A DNA stretch of 64,000 nucleotides from RI-153 sp041391225 (GTDB lineage Bacteria > Chloroflexota > Anaerolineae > Caldilineales > Caldilineaceae). Of this stretch, positions 7,191-18,048 are shown one piece after another. Each line of letters begins with the position of its first letter. Position 1 is the first letter of the stretch. The DNA lies in contig JAWKOL010000004.1 of assembly GCA_041391225.1 (NCBI GenBank), positions 269,614-333,613 of the forward strand, written 5' to 3'. The position numbers and the translations under genes were made by a program. A model generated the notes under the pieces. That model saw only the letters and a list, made by a program, of their open reading frames with translations. It made no database searches and was not told where the DNA came from.

Positions 7191-8624
7191 GGGGCGCACA
7201 TACCCTTCTTTGCCGTATTCCACGTCGCTCCACAGGCCGTTCCCCGTATCCACCGACTTTTCGAGGTTCGCCTCGCCAATTGAGCGCATGATCGCCTGCG
7301 TCAGGCGTAGATCCATGTCGAAGTAGCGGGCGGCGTGGGCAGGATCGCGGGCCAGGTTGTGCTGCTCGTGCGGGTCTTCGGCGCGGTTGAAGAAGTGAAC
7401 CTCGCCGTGGGCGTACTTCACCAATTTCCACACGCCGTCGTAGATCATCCACCCGCCGCTGGTGACGCCGACGATCTCGTCGCGCTTGCGCGAGCCGGGC
7501 AGGCCAAGCCCAGGCAGCGGGATCGAATCGTAGTAGCTCGGCAGATCGTGCCCGGCAATGGCCATGATCGTGGCGGTGATATCGCCCAGTTCCACCAGAT
7601 CGGGCCAGGTGGACGGAGCAGCGCCGCCGGGCGGGCAGACGATCAGCGGTACATGGATGCTGGCCTCGTAGAACGTCCCCTTGCCGATGAGATCATGATC
7701 CCCAAGGTAGTCGCCGTGATCGCTGGCAAAGATGATCCACGTGCTCTCCAACAGTCCCTTCTGGCGCAGCGCATCCATGATCTGGCCGACTTCGTAGTCG
7801 ATCTGCTGAACCGAGGCGGCGTAGTGGGCGCGGATCTTGCGCTTGTGATCGGCGGTGAATTCGGTGTAATCGACGCCGTTCCAGGCGCGGCGATTGCCGG
7901 CAATGCTCTGGGCGCGAATCCGCGCCACATTCTCGTCTACGGCGGGGATCGCATCGGGCATGGCGGCGGCGTCCACCTGATCGAGGAACTCCTGGTTCGG
8001 ATCGTAGGGGCAGTGCGGCCCAGGGAAGCTGACCATCGCTGCAAAGGGGGTCTCCTCGCCGTAGATGCGGACGAAGTGGGCGGCTTCCTGGCCCACAAAA
8101 TGATCCACAGAGAGTTCCCAGGGCAGGCGGTTGACGATGGCGCCACGGTTTTCGTAGTACCCGGCGTGCTCGTTGCCGTGGTACTTGCGTTCACCGCGGC
8201 TGCGTAGGAAGCGATAGTAGTCGTCGCGCACGTTGATCCAACGCTTGTCTTCGGCGATCACGCGCATCCGAAAGCCCAAAGACGCATCCCACGGGTAGAA
8301 GTGCATCTTGCCGATGGCGGCGGTGAGCGTTCCTTGCGCGGCCAGCATCTCGGGCCACGTGTGTACGCCGCAATCAGCCAGATCAGCGCGCAGCCACTGC
8401 CCGTTGCTGGTGACGCCTGTCTTGATCGGGTTCATGCCCGTGAGCAGCGACGCGCGTGCGGGCACGCAAATGGGCGAGATCGAATAGGCGCGTTCGTAGC
8501 GGATACCACGGGCGGCCAGGGCGTCGATGTGCGGCGTCTGCACGAAGTCGGCGCCGTAGCAGCCCAGGAAATCTGCGCGCAACTGATCAGCGATGATGAA
8601 AACGATATTCGGTTGGGTGGGCAT
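7173..8624 (-). CDS. Sulfatase (alkaline-phosphatase-like fold)
   Basis: This protein has 483 residues from MPTQPNIVFIIADQLRADFL; the GGAGGG ribosome site just before the ATG at 8622-8624 supports this start over longer in-frame options. The metal site (ADQLRADFLG), the sulfatase signature CVPAR (residues 53-57, where Cys is converted to formylglycine) and SLLTG are present. FASDHGDYLGDHDL supplies the second Asp-His metal pair and GKMHFYP follows family pattern. No signal peptide is seen, suggesting a cytosolic enzyme acting on small sulfated sugars or choline-type sulfate esters. The last few codons come from the xisH junction, so the natural C-terminus may have been slightly altered. An extended -10 box lies at 8724-8729. 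Confidence 0.9.
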   Translation of the reverse strand: MPTQPNIVFIIADQLRADFLGCYGADFVQTPHIDALAARGIRYERAYSISPICVPARASLLTGMNPIKTGVTSNGQWLRADLADCGVHTWPEMLAAQGTLTAAIGKMHFYPWDASLGFRMRVIAEDKRWINVRDDYYRFLRSRGERKYHGNEHAGYYENRGAIVNRLPWELSVDHFVGQEAAHFVRIYGEETPFAAMVSFPGPHCPYDPNQEFLDQVDAAAMPDAIPAVDENVARIRAQSIAGNRRAWNGVDYTEFTADHKRKIRAHYAASVQQIDYEVGQIMDALRQKGLLESTWIIFASDHGDYLGDHDLIGKGTFYEASIHVPLIVCPPGGAAPSTWPDLVELGDITATIMAIAGHDLPSYYDSIPLPGLGLPGSRKRDEIVGVTSGGWMIYDGVWKLVKYAHGEVHFFNRAEDPHEQHNLARDPAHAARYFDMDLRLTQAIMRSIGEANLEKSVDTGNGLWSDVEYGKEGYVRPYPFRT

Positions 8625-8646
8625 GGGACCCTCCAAAGGTGACTGT

Positions 8647-8690
8647 CGGTGGACGGAAGGGTGGATGGAAGGGTGAACGGAAAGGTGGAC
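8647..8690. repeat. 12-bp tandem repeat, 3.7 copies
   Basis: Units of the form (C/G)GGTGGA(C/T)GGAA repeat at 8647, 8659, 8671 and 8683 with small changes. The array lies 23 bp upstream of the sulfatase start codon, within its leader. It may alter leader length by slippage. Confidence 0.75.
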
Positions 8691-8723
8691 AGCCGGGCGA
8701 CCACACGCCGGAAGACGACGATC

Positions 8724-8729
8724 AATATA
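8724..8729 (-). promoter_or_regulatory. Extended -10 box for the sulfatase
   Basis: On the minus strand the sequence reads ATGTGCTATATT, an extended -10 of the TGnTATAnT type, about 95 bp before the sulfatase ATG. The same ATGTGCTATA string precedes the TetR gene. The rest of the spacer 8730-8982 holds no evident gene. Confidence 0.45.
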
Positions 8730-8982
8730 GCACATTGGCTGGTTCTGCCCAATTTGTGTTCAATTCCTGCACATGTGGGCCGCAATCCAGTACGGCAGGT
8801 TAGGCGCGACCTGTCCATGTGGACATGTTCGATGCTCAAACCTGGACGTAAAATCTAGACAATGTCCTTTGTGTCTTTTACTTGTAACACACTTCGCGCT
8901 TTACCACCTTCTGCGTTTCCCGAAACAACTACCCGAGTTTGCAACATAGCGTTGCCCGATCCTCCGAATAAGCGAGGTCCAT

Positions 8983-11304
8983 ATGTACTACGACGTACCG
9001 GTGAACGAACTCACCTACCAAGATCGATTGGACGCACTGCGCGCCACCAAGTTGCAGCAGACGCAGGAGAAACAGCGGGTGATCGGCTCAATGGATCATG
9101 ACGATTGGGCGCTGATCCTGCCGCCGCCGTCGAAACGCAAGATCGTGCAGGCGATCAGCGGCTCGGGTGTTCTGATCAACGACTGCCTGATCGAAGGCAT
9201 CAACATGATCACCAATCACCCCAATGGTGGTTTCTACGGCCCCAAGGCATGTGGTGAAAATTTCCGTCGCCTGCTCGACGCCCACCCGCCATACGTCGAT
9301 CCCAACTGCTCGCTGGCGGGCGCGGTGATGGCCAATTTCACGTCTTACCGCGGCCCGGCTGGAATCCAGATTTCGACTACGCTTTCCTGCACGCCGATCA
9401 GGAAAATACCAGCTTTCCCACGGCATCGGCGGCGCAGCACCGTCTTGATCTGAGCATCGGCCTGTTCTGGCTGGGGCGGCATTCTGGAACAGATCCGGCG
9501 CTACTGTCCACTGCACGGGGTGGAGGCCGAAGCCTTCTACGATGGCCTGGAATCAGTGGTCACCGGCATCCAGACCTGGATTCGCCGCCACGCCAAAGAG
9601 GCGCGCTGCATGGCGGCCCACGAGAAGAACCCGCAACTGCGCACCAACCTCGAAGAGATCGCCGAGATCAACACCTGGCTGATCACCCAGCCACCGCAGA
9701 CCTTCCGCGAAGCCTGCCAGTGGATGGCCTGGTATTTGATGGCGGCGCGCATGTACAACGGCAGCGGCGCGCTAGGACGGCTCGACGTGCTGCTCACGCC
9801 TTTCTACGCCCGCGACGTCGCCGCCGGCAAACTCACCGACGAAGAGGCCATCTTCCACGTTGCCTGCCTGCTCCTCAAAGACACCGGTTACGCCCAACTC
9901 GGCGGCCCCGACGAAGCCGGCCACGATGTCACCAATCGCGTGTCGTACCTGGTGCTCGACGCCATCGACGCGCTGAAGATCCCGGCCAACATCGGCGTCT
10001 GTGTGGGCGAAACTGTGGATCCCGGCCTGCTGCGCCGCAGTGTGGAGATCCAATTCGCGCACAAGATGGGCTTCCCCAAGTTCCTGGGCATCGACCGCAC
10101 CATCGACGGCCTCGTGGCCAATGGCTTTGAGATTGAGACGGCGCGCACCCGCGCCTACGCCGGCTGCCACTGGAGCGCCATCCCCGGCCGCGAGTACACG
10201 ATGAACGACATCGTGAAGATCAACTTCCTCACCGTCTTCGATGTGGCGCTGCGCGAGATGATGGCCGACCGCAACATCACCCCCAGCGTCGACGAGCTGT
10301 GGCGGCGCTTCCGCGGTCACCTGACCCGCGCCATCGAGGTGACGGCCGAGGGCATGGCCTTTCATCTGGAGCACATGCACGAGGTCTTCCCCGAGCTGGT
10401 GCTCGATCTGCTCTGTTACGGGCCGATTGAGAAGGGATTGGACGCAACCCACGGCGGCGTGGAATTCTACAACCTGGGCATCGACGGCGCTGGCCTGGCC
10501 AATGTGGCCGACGCTTTCGCCGCCATCGAACAGCGCGTGGAACGGGAACGCCTGCTCACGTGGGAGAAGTTGATGCACTACCTCGATACAGACTGGGCCG
10601 GCCCCGACGGCAAGCACGCCCGACTGATGATGCGCGCCGTGCCGCGCTACGGCGCCGGCAACACCGCCGCCGACGGCTGGGCGCAACGCGTCGCAAAGGC
10701 TTTCGCCGACCTGGTGCAGAATCAACCTACACCCGGCTTCAAGCTGACGCCCGGTCTCTTCTCGTGGGCGTCGACGATTGCGCTGGGTCGCAAGTTGGGC
10801 GCCACGCCCGACGGTCGCCAGTCCGGCGAGGCGATTGCACACGGCGCCAACCCATCTCCGGGCTTCCGCCAAGACGGCGCCACCACCGCGCTGGCGGTGG
10901 CGATTGCGTCGGTGCAGCCTGCGCTGGGCAACGCGGCGCCCATGCAGCTCGAACTCGATCCTGGTATGGCCCGCGAAGACGAAGGCGTCGAGATGGTCTC
11001 CAGCCTGATCCGCACCCACTTCGATCTGGGCGGCACGCAGATCAACCTCAACGTGCTCGACAAGGAAAAGGTGCTGGAAGCCCACAAAGATCCATCCAAG
11101 TACCCCGATCTGATCGTGCGCGTCACCGGGTTCAGCGCCTACTTCGCCAGCCTGTCGCCCGAATTCCGTCAACTGGTCGTCGACCGCATTATTGCGAAGG
11201 GTAGGAGCTGGGTGATCGTGATTGCGATTGTAAAATTGAGACAGATCGTACGTCCGCGGATCGATGTACGCTCAGCGACCGTGATGGATTGGGCCCACGA
11301 ATAG
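8983..11304 (+). CDS. Glycyl radical enzyme (pyruvate formate-lyase superfamily), frameshifts
   Basis: The N-terminal part (8983-9360) and the main part (9520-11204) are both PFL-like. The glycyl radical loop RVTGFSAYF places the radical Gly at 11128-11130, followed by SPEFRQLVVDRII as in the family. The predicted active-site Cys lies in AGCHWSAIPGREY (codon 10165-10167), in the usual place before TMNDIVKINF. It is followed by His-Trp rather than the Cys-x-Glu of diol dehydratase and decarboxylase types, so the substrate class is uncertain. Between about 9360 and 9490 the frame changes several times (fragments FDYAFLHADQE, HGIGG, DLSIGLFW, GILEQIRRYCP are each in a different frame). Codons after about 11205 read past the expected C-terminus. 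The activase gene follows. The enzyme is oxygen sensitive and implies anaerobic metabolism. Confidence 0.85.
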
Positions 11305-11356
11305 GCCAACCGACAAGCCACTTAATCACCAATCCCCAATCCCTCAAAGAGACGCC

Positions 11357-12245
11357 ATGCAAGGAATCATCACCAACATCCAACGTTTTTCGATCCATTT
11401 ATGGGCCGGGTATTCGCACCACGGTGTTCTTGAAGGGCTGCAACCTGCGCTGTTTCTGGTGCCACAATCCCGAAGACATCCGTCCACAGCTCGAGATCCA
11501 GTTCTTCCCCGAGCGCTGTATCACCTGCGGTGTGCGGCGTAACGATAACCAACGACGCGCTAATGCCACGCGGCAACGGCATCCACATCTATCTGCGAGA
11601 TCGCTGCACCGTGGGCGCAGGCCGAGACCTGCTACGCAGGCGGCGTGGTGCGGGCAAGGTGGTAGACGTGGAAGATGATGGCTGAAATCCGCCAGGACGT
11701 TGCTCCTGGCCGCGCTCGGGTGGGGTGACACCAAAGGCAGTGAGCCGCTGCCGCTGCAACTGGACTTCGCAGGCGATTTCCTGCTTCGTCGCGCCGAGGG
11801 CATCCACACAGCCATCGAGACGGCGGCGAACTTCCCTGGCAGCGCGCGCTGAGGCGATTCTGCCGCATGTCGATCTGGTGATGATGGACATCAAACACAT
11901 CGACTCCGGCGCGGCATCGCGAGGTCACCGGCGTGCCGAACGAGCGCATCTTTGGAGAACGCGCGCCGCTCTGGCGGAGTAATCGCTGCCGCTGATCGTG
12001 CGTACGCCCGTCATCCCCGGCGTCAACGACAGTGCGGGAGGTCATCGATGTGCCATATTGCCGCCTTCGTGGCCGGCCCGCCCAACGTGATCCACTACGA
12101 GCTGCTGCCCCTACCACCCCATGCGCGCAGGAGCAATACGACAGCCTCGATTCGCACCTACCAGGCCGCTGATCTCATCCTGCCGAAGGCGCAGATGGCG
12201 TTGGCGGAAGTAGAAAGATTATTGTGGCGCGCTGGCGTGAAGAAG
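11357..12245 (+). pseudogene. Radical-SAM glycyl radical enzyme activase, many frameshifts
   Basis: Fragments in different frames assemble into a PflA-type activating enzyme: MQGIITNIQRFSIH, then GPGIRTTVFLKGCNLRCFWC (the C-x3-C-x2-C radical-SAM cluster motif) and HNPEDIRPQ. Further fragments are VDLVMMDIKHIDS near 11870-11905 and a C-terminal AALAEVERLL-like end near 12190-12240. It would install the radical on the enzyme encoded just upstream using S-adenosylmethionine. The gene begins about 50 nt after that enzyme and reads in the same direction. At least six indels are needed to restore one frame. Confidence 0.75.
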
Positions 12246-12280
12246 AGATTAGGAGATCAAGTTTATCACGCGATCGTAAA

Positions 12281-12307
12281 TTTCAGATCGGCGCCTGATC
12301 TGAAATC
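12281..12307. terminator. Palindrome after the activase gene
   Basis: ATTTCAGATC (12281-12290) and GATCTGAAAT (12298-12307) are perfect inverse complements with a 7-nt loop. An outer GATTAGG/CCTAATC pair extends the stem. It sits between convergent genes and could act as a bidirectional terminator, though no clear T-run follows. Confidence 0.5.
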
Positions 12308-12339
12308 GCCTAATCGCCAGTCCCCAATCCTGTCCCCTA

Positions 12340-13156
12340 AAAAAGTGATACTCAACTTCAATCCCGCCGAATTTCCTCGATCTAACCGTTTTCGATGGTT
12401 CGCAAACGAGAAGGTGTTGTTGCCCAGCCGGGCATAGGTACACCGGCAGTAGTCCGCTCCAGGCGGTGACGTCGCCGAGGACGGGGTGACGCTGGTGATG
12501 GTCAATCCACGCTTTCTTTTGCGGGTAAAGCCGACGGCGAGGAAGCAGTTGGTGCCGTCAGTCAGGAATCAAGTTGACAGATCCAGCCTTTGTTTATGGA
12601 GAGCGGGGTTTGCTCAGGTTGACCTGGCATTGAGAAGCGGCAGAGGCGGCCATCGACCGTGGGGGCAGAAGGATGCGGGAACCAGCGCACAGGCAACGGC
12701 GCGGTGCTCGATCTGGTGCGCGCAGTCGAGGTTGCGTCCGTTCAGCGTAATGTGGCGGCGCGCCAGCCGGTGTGGACCAGGAACGCGCTTCGGTGCGCAT
12801 GGTGATGGCGCGGTTGAGCTTCCACCGCTGTCCACGGCAGGAACTCGATCAACTCCCGTTAGCACAGAGAACGGTTGCTCGCCGGGGTTGGTGCGCATTT
12901 CCCACACCGATGACGCCCACTTCTGCCGCCGACCGGCGGGTGCCCTGCGCCAAGGGGAGTGGCAAAATATCCGGCGTTTTGACCGTCGAAGACGTCGGGG
13001 TAGGGCTTGGGCCATCAGCCCGGTGAGCAGGGGACCGTGGGCATACCGATCTGCAGTAGATAACCACCGACGCAACAGCGCGATCCACAGCGCGTTCCAA
13101 ATCCTGCGCTGATCGAGGACCAAAACCGACAACTCGCTGTTTTCGAGTACGTACAT
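12340..13156 (-). pseudogene. Mutarotase-like (aldose 1-epimerase fold) protein, frameshifted
   Basis: The N-terminus MYVLENSELSVLVLD is followed by fragments in shifting frames that read as an aldose-epimerase-like beta-sandwich protein: GPLLTGLMAQ, VIGVG, HITLNGR, VRWFPHPSAPTVDGRLCR and, near the 3' end, GNNTFSF then IEVEYHF. The RWFPHP and GNNTFSF motifs agree with a family of uncharacterised mutarotase-like proteins as I know it from sequence pattern; the precise family is an inference. At least five indels separate the fragments. A plus-strand open frame over the same DNA shows no conserved content. Confidence 0.55.
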
Positions 13157-13290
13157 GATCGATTTTCTTTTCCGTGAATGTGGGTGATGTGGCGCAACGC
13201 GGTAGCGTTTCGCGTCGAAATTATACTGAACAACAGGCCTATTCCCCGCACCCAGGGCGCACATCCAGCGAGGGTGAGTTTGGGGCGGCG

Positions 13291-13323
13291 AACCTTCCAG
13301 GAAGCTGTTGCTCTCGGAAGGTT
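13291..13323. terminator. Hairpin AACCTTCC/GGAAGGTT in spacer
   Basis: AACCTTCC (13291-13298) and GGAAGGTT (13316-13323) form an 8-bp stem with a 17-nt loop. The 13157-13499 spacer otherwise shows no gene; it separates the mutarotase-like gene from the oppositely oriented chloride-channel gene. Confidence 0.4.
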
Positions 13324-13499
13324 TGGCTCTCAATCTGAATTACAACCCTGGAGCGAATAGCGATTGCCATGCAGCCAGCGGAGGCGTATACCGGGAAAGC
13401 TAAAATTTCCATCCCGCCATGGTGAGGCGTGTTCGCTGATTCACCCTTCAATCGCCTGGAAAGCAAATCCCCGCGTCTGTTTTTTTGAAACGATTTCCC

Positions 13500-15445
13500 G
13501 CATGGTGCAGCCGGAGAAGAATGAGAAACTCCGCCGCCGCTGATTGGCTGGCATCCGCCCGGAAGAAGTGATCCTGGTGACACTGGCCGTGCTGGTTGGA
13601 CTGGGTACGGGGGTGGCGACAGGCATTCAAGGTTTCGTGATCAGCGTGATCACGGTATGCTGCAAACCCGGGGACGGATGGGGCTTTTGTACGCCATGAT
13701 CGGCGCGGGCGTCGCTGGGTTTATGGTGGACGTGGGCATCCGAAGCCAAAGGGCACGGTGTGCTGAGAGGTGATGGAGGCGACAGCCGCGGTGGACGCAT
13801 CCAGCTCTGCGCGGCGATTGCCAAAGTCCATGCCGTGTCTTCGTTGACCATCGGGTACCGGTGTTTCGGCCGGGCGGAAGGGCTGATTGTGCAGGTGGAT
13901 CTGCGCTGGGTTCTACCATCGGTCAGGGTGCTCACCTTTTTCCAACGAGCGGGTGCGCACGCTGGTGGCAGCGGCGCCGCCGATTGCCGCCACCAATGCG
14001 CCCATCGCCGGCTCTGTCTTCGTTGAGGTTGTTCTTGGCACCTTCACCGTGCGCTACTTCGGCGTAGTGATCGCTGAGCGGGCGGTGTCGGCCAGTGTGG
14101 TCAGCCACGCATACTTGGGCGACAAGCCGTGCTTGCGGTGCCGCGGCCTATCCGCTGGCACACCCGGGCGAACGTCATCTACCTGCTGCTCGGCTTGGCG
14201 GCGTTTGTGGCGGTTTTGTTCATCCGGGTATGCTCTACCGCCGAAGGCTTCTTCGACGGTTGGAACGTACCACAGCCGCTGAAAGCCGCCATCGGCATGG
14301 GGCTGATGGCTGCCGGCGTTGTTGCTCGTTAGGATGCAGGCAGACAGGACCTGGCCTTTCAGCCTGATCGGCGAAGGCCGAGAACTTCGCCATCCTGCCA
14401 GGTATGATGGCGCTGTTGCCTCATTCTAAACTGCTGGCAACGACGTTTACGCTCGGCTCAAATTCGGGGCGTTTTGCGCCGAGCCTTACATGGGTGCTGT
14501 ATTGGGTGGCAGGGCAGTGTGGCGCACAGCCTCGTGGCCCGATGTAGCGACGTGAATCCCGGCGCCTATGCCATTGTAGGGGATGGCGGCTGTCTTCCGG
14601 CGGCGCGCGTTGATGACGTCGATCCTCATCGTCTTCGAGATGTCCAACGACTACAAGCTAATCCTGCCGCTGATGCTTGCGACGGGGCTTTCTGGCATTA
14701 CTGGCAGAACGGCTCTTCTCGTTCTCAATCTACACGCACGTCAAACCAAACTCGAAGGCATTACACCTGCAAGGAGGACGCGACGATGTGCTCAATGCGA
14801 GCAGTGAACGAAGTCATGGCGGCGCAACATAAGCACGGTGCCTATGGACAGCGACGTTGCCCGAACTCTCCGACGTCTGCACCACGGCGACACGGGCTGT
14901 TGGTGCTCAATCACGAGGGCAAACTCTGGTGGGGCATCGTCACGGTGACAGATTTGACCCAACCGTCCGCGGCGGCACCAGCGCCGAGATCGGCATCCTG
15001 CGGAGCGCTGGTTGTGCTCACCCTGACGAAACAAAGGGCGAGGCGCTGGCGCGCAGGCATCCGCGGCTACGGACGCCTGCCGGTGGTCGACCGCAGCAAC
15101 CTTGCGGAGCGTCTGCTGGGCATTATCCGGCGCACCGACATCATCCGCGCTTACAACATCGCCCTGGCCCGTCGTTTACTGAACTGCAACACCGAGCGCA
15201 ACGCATAAACTGCGCAACATCGACGGCACCGAGTTCATCGACATGAGTCTGGAACAGAGCGACAGCGCTGGGGCAAGTCGATCCTCGAACTGGCGCCCCA
15301 TTTCAAAAGACGCCATCTTCGTCTCCCATCCGCGAAGAGAAAATGTTAATTCCCAATGCTAATACCATATCTCATGCCGGGGATCAGTTACCGCGTTCGT
15401 GCGTTCACAGGACGAGGCCTATCTTTCATTGACTGAAAACGGGGT
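13500..15445 (+). pseudogene. ClC-type chloride channel/antiporter with CBS and TrkA-C domains, many frameshifts
   Basis: Conserved ClC pieces appear in order in alternating frames: EEVILVTLAVLVGLGTGVATG (first membrane helix, 13565-13640), a remnant of the GREGP selectivity loop (GRAEG/IVQV near 13870-13900), NAPIAGSVF (about 13995), EVVLGTFTVRYFGVV (14025-14070) and SILIVFEMSNDYKLILPLML (14610-14680). Two CBS-domain segments follow (VLNHEGKLWWGIVTVTDL; GYGRLPVVDRSN...GIIRRTDIIRAYN), then a TrkA-C-like tail (LRNIDGTEFIDMSLEQ, 15210-15255). Intact relatives move chloride, often coupled to protons. More than ten indels would be needed to restore it, the worst case in the window. Confidence 0.8.
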
Positions 15446-15554
15446 GAGACCGCCGCAACATAAACGAGATTTAATAGGGTGTGAAGTTCACAGAACTTTG
15501 TGCGAACACGATTTGTAAATTGAAATGGTCTTCGGCATGAACGCGGCTTTCGAC

Positions 15555-16990
15555 TGCTTTGAGGAGTCTACGCGACATCATCTATATAGATGCGACTCGC
15601 CATAGCCAGATCAACTGATCCCAACCACAAGTCGCGACTCGGGCAGTACTTCACGCCTGAATCAATTGCCAGATCTCTACGGTGTTGTTCGACGGAGAAA
15701 ACGTAGGCAGTGTCGGCTGTTGGATGCTGGAGCCGGTGTCGGTTCGCTGTCAACCGCCTTCATTTATGCATGGCTTGTCGGCGATCTGGATTTGATGAAG
15801 TTGAAGTCGATGCATGCGATCGACGAAAGGCTGCACCGTATTTGAGAAAATCGTTTGCCCGTACCAGCGCCGGGCAGCAGACCTGCAAATATCCGATCTG
15901 GTGATTTTGTTCATGCGGCGGCGAATACCTTCCGGCAATCTCTTTACGTTAACCGTTACCCCTCCTACACGCACGCCATCCTCAATCCCCCCCTACAAGA
16001 AAATTCGGCAGCGACTTCATCGTATCGAGCGGCGTTGAGCCGCTCCGGCATCGAAACTGTAACTGTATTCGGCGTTTGTCGCCCTGGCGCTGCTGCTGGC
16101 CGATCGCGGGAAACTTGTGGCGATCATCCCACGCAGCTTCTGCAATGGGCCGTACTCACCGTCCATTTTCGGCGTTTGATCCTTTGTGAAAATTCTGGCG
16201 ATTCAGCACATCCACCTGTTCGCATCACGGAATAAAGCGTTCAGCACAGACGATGTTTTGCAGGAGAACATCATCATCCTGAAATTAGAGCGAGGCGCGG
16301 ATCAGGGTCAAATACAATCGTCGAAGGCCCACAGATGCGAGACATTCTCAGGATTCTGAAAGCCATGCTTATCCCTTCCAGCGCATCGTCTTTCCCGATG
16401 ATAGTGACTGTTTCATCCATGTGCCTACTTCTCCAACGCGCCTGTTCCTGAACGAGCCGACTCAGTTCGCTACTCACTGGCAGATTTGGGGATCGGGAAG
16501 CATCAACCGGACCCGTTGTCGATTTTCGCATGAGGGAACATTTACGCGACATGCCGGTGGAACAGAGCGTACCGTTGCTCTATCCTGCGGTCACTTCCAA
16601 GTAATTGCGGAACGCAACGTGGCCGAATCCATCATTGCGAGCGCCAAACGCAATATTGCTAAACATTCAAACACAAAATGGTTGTTTCCCAATGCCCACC
16701 ATTGCGTTGTGCGCCGATTCTCTTCTAAAGAAGAAAAGCGACGGATCGTGGCTACCGTTGTTAACCCACAGACCTTCCCCGACGCTGAGTTTCTTGGCTT
16801 GAAAACCACCTCAACGTCTTCTTCCATGTCGATAAACGTGGTCTGCCCGAGTTACCTTCGCCTTTCTTTCCATGGGTTGACCACATTCCTCAATTCGATG
16901 GCTGTGGGACGAATATTTTCGGCGGTTCACCGGCACACTCAGGTCAACGCCACGGATCTGCGTCTACTAAAATATCCAAGCCGTGGCGTT
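15555..16990 (+). pseudogene. Adenine-specific DNA methyltransferase (Eco57I/PstI type), frameshifted
   Basis: Fragments are KSRLGQYFTPESIA (15629-15670, N-terminal motif of Eco57I-type enzymes), LLDAGAGVGSLSTAF (15723-15768, SAM-binding motif I) and HAILNPP followed by YKKI (about 15975-16003, the catalytic NPPY motif). The run of seven Cs in the codons for NPP is one longer than the motif requires. Later pieces are REHLRDMPVEQSVPLLYP, FSSKEEKRRIVATVVNPQTF and NATDLRLLKYPSR. It would methylate adenine in the sequence cut by the enzyme encoded next. At least eight indels break it. Together with the following gene it forms a type II restriction-modification pair. Confidence 0.8.
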
Positions 16991-17029
16991 CCTGCATACC
17001 CCTCGGCACATGGGCAATGCAGCACCCAT

Positions 17030-18018
17030 CATGTCGCCCCAGGCGAATCGACACCGGCGAGAAAGACTCATCCTCGCACGACAGAAGCATCCGAACAACG
17101 ATCCAAGAGGATGCAGGTAAAGTCCTCGGCGCCTTGGGGTTACCCTGCGCAACAGAACGGAAAGATCGGTGCGCTGTACTCGCTGGCGCTGTTGATCTGC
17201 CGCCTGCCGCATCATGGCGAGAGGCGTCCGATCCTGCTGATGGGGATCACGCCGATCATGGATTGATCCGGCACATCGGTAGAGCCTATGCGCCAAAACA
17301 ATGGAGACCATCCGACGGCACACAATCCATCAATTCGTTGATGCAGGCGTCGTTGTGGTAAGCAACCTCGATGATCCCAACGCCCCGTGAACAGTCCGCG
17401 CGGTTTATCAGATTGAACCATCCACCCTATCACCGGGTTAACATTGTACCGGTGGTGGACGATGGCAGACAGCGTTGAAGACTTATTTGCGTAATCGCAC
17501 GACGCTTGTCAAACGTTACGCGCCAGGAACGTGGCAACATGCACTGCCTGTGCGAACTTAACGACGGTGTAGAAATCACGCTCAGTCCGGGTGAGCACAG
17601 TGAGTTGATTCGCTCTGTAATCGAGGACTTCGCCCTGAAAATTTCAATAGCCACCTCGTCTACGTGGGAGACACAGGTGACAAATGGGCACACTTCGATG
17701 GCAAACCGATTGGCACGATTGGGCGGCAACATCAACGTTCATGGCAAAATGCCGGATCTTGTGCTGTACTTTGCAGACCGAAACTGGCCCTGCGGAGATC
17801 ACCAGCCACGGGCCATGACGGAAACGCCACGCCGAATTGGCGGATCTGTTTTCAGGCGTTGAGGCAGGATCGTATACGTGACAGCATTCCCAACACGTTC
17901 GTTAATGGCTCGCTACGTCAGCGAGATTGCCTGGGAAACCGAAGTCTGGATCGCCGAATCGCCGTCGCACCTGATCCACTTCGACGGCGAACGATTCTTG
18001 GGGCCTTATTCCCAGTAG
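17030..18018 (+). pseudogene. BsuBI/PstI-family type II restriction endonuclease, frameshifted
   Basis: Recognisable pieces of this family are KVLGALGLP, ASWREASDP followed by GITPIMD (17170-17265), INSLMQA, YQIEPSTLS, LNDGVEITLSPGEHSELIRS (17555-17620), GDTGDKWAHFDG (17666-17702), NVHGKMPDLVLY and the C-terminal stretch RYVSEIAWETEVWIAE...HLIHFDGERFLGPYSQ ending at 18018. PstI and BsuBI cut CTGCAG; the target here cannot be assigned but the same sequence is plausible. The catalytic core is split by several indels, so neither the nuclease nor its partner methylase can be made as written. The stop is followed 30 nt later by the intact comB-like gene. Confidence 0.8.
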
Positions 18019-18048
18019 AGGTTTTCATGCAAGAGGAGACGCAGCGCC

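Noticed and set aside
6950..7279. Complete XisH starting at Met near 7279
   Set aside because: Residues before about nt 7190 are sulfatase sequence in another frame; only the C-terminal half of XisH is real.
9772..11172. 466-codon minus-strand frame opposite the glycyl radical enzyme
   Set aside because: Shadow of a conserved gene; no motifs.
12486..13112. 208-codon plus-strand frame
   Set aside because: The minus strand there gives ordered mutarotase-like motifs; the plus frame has none.
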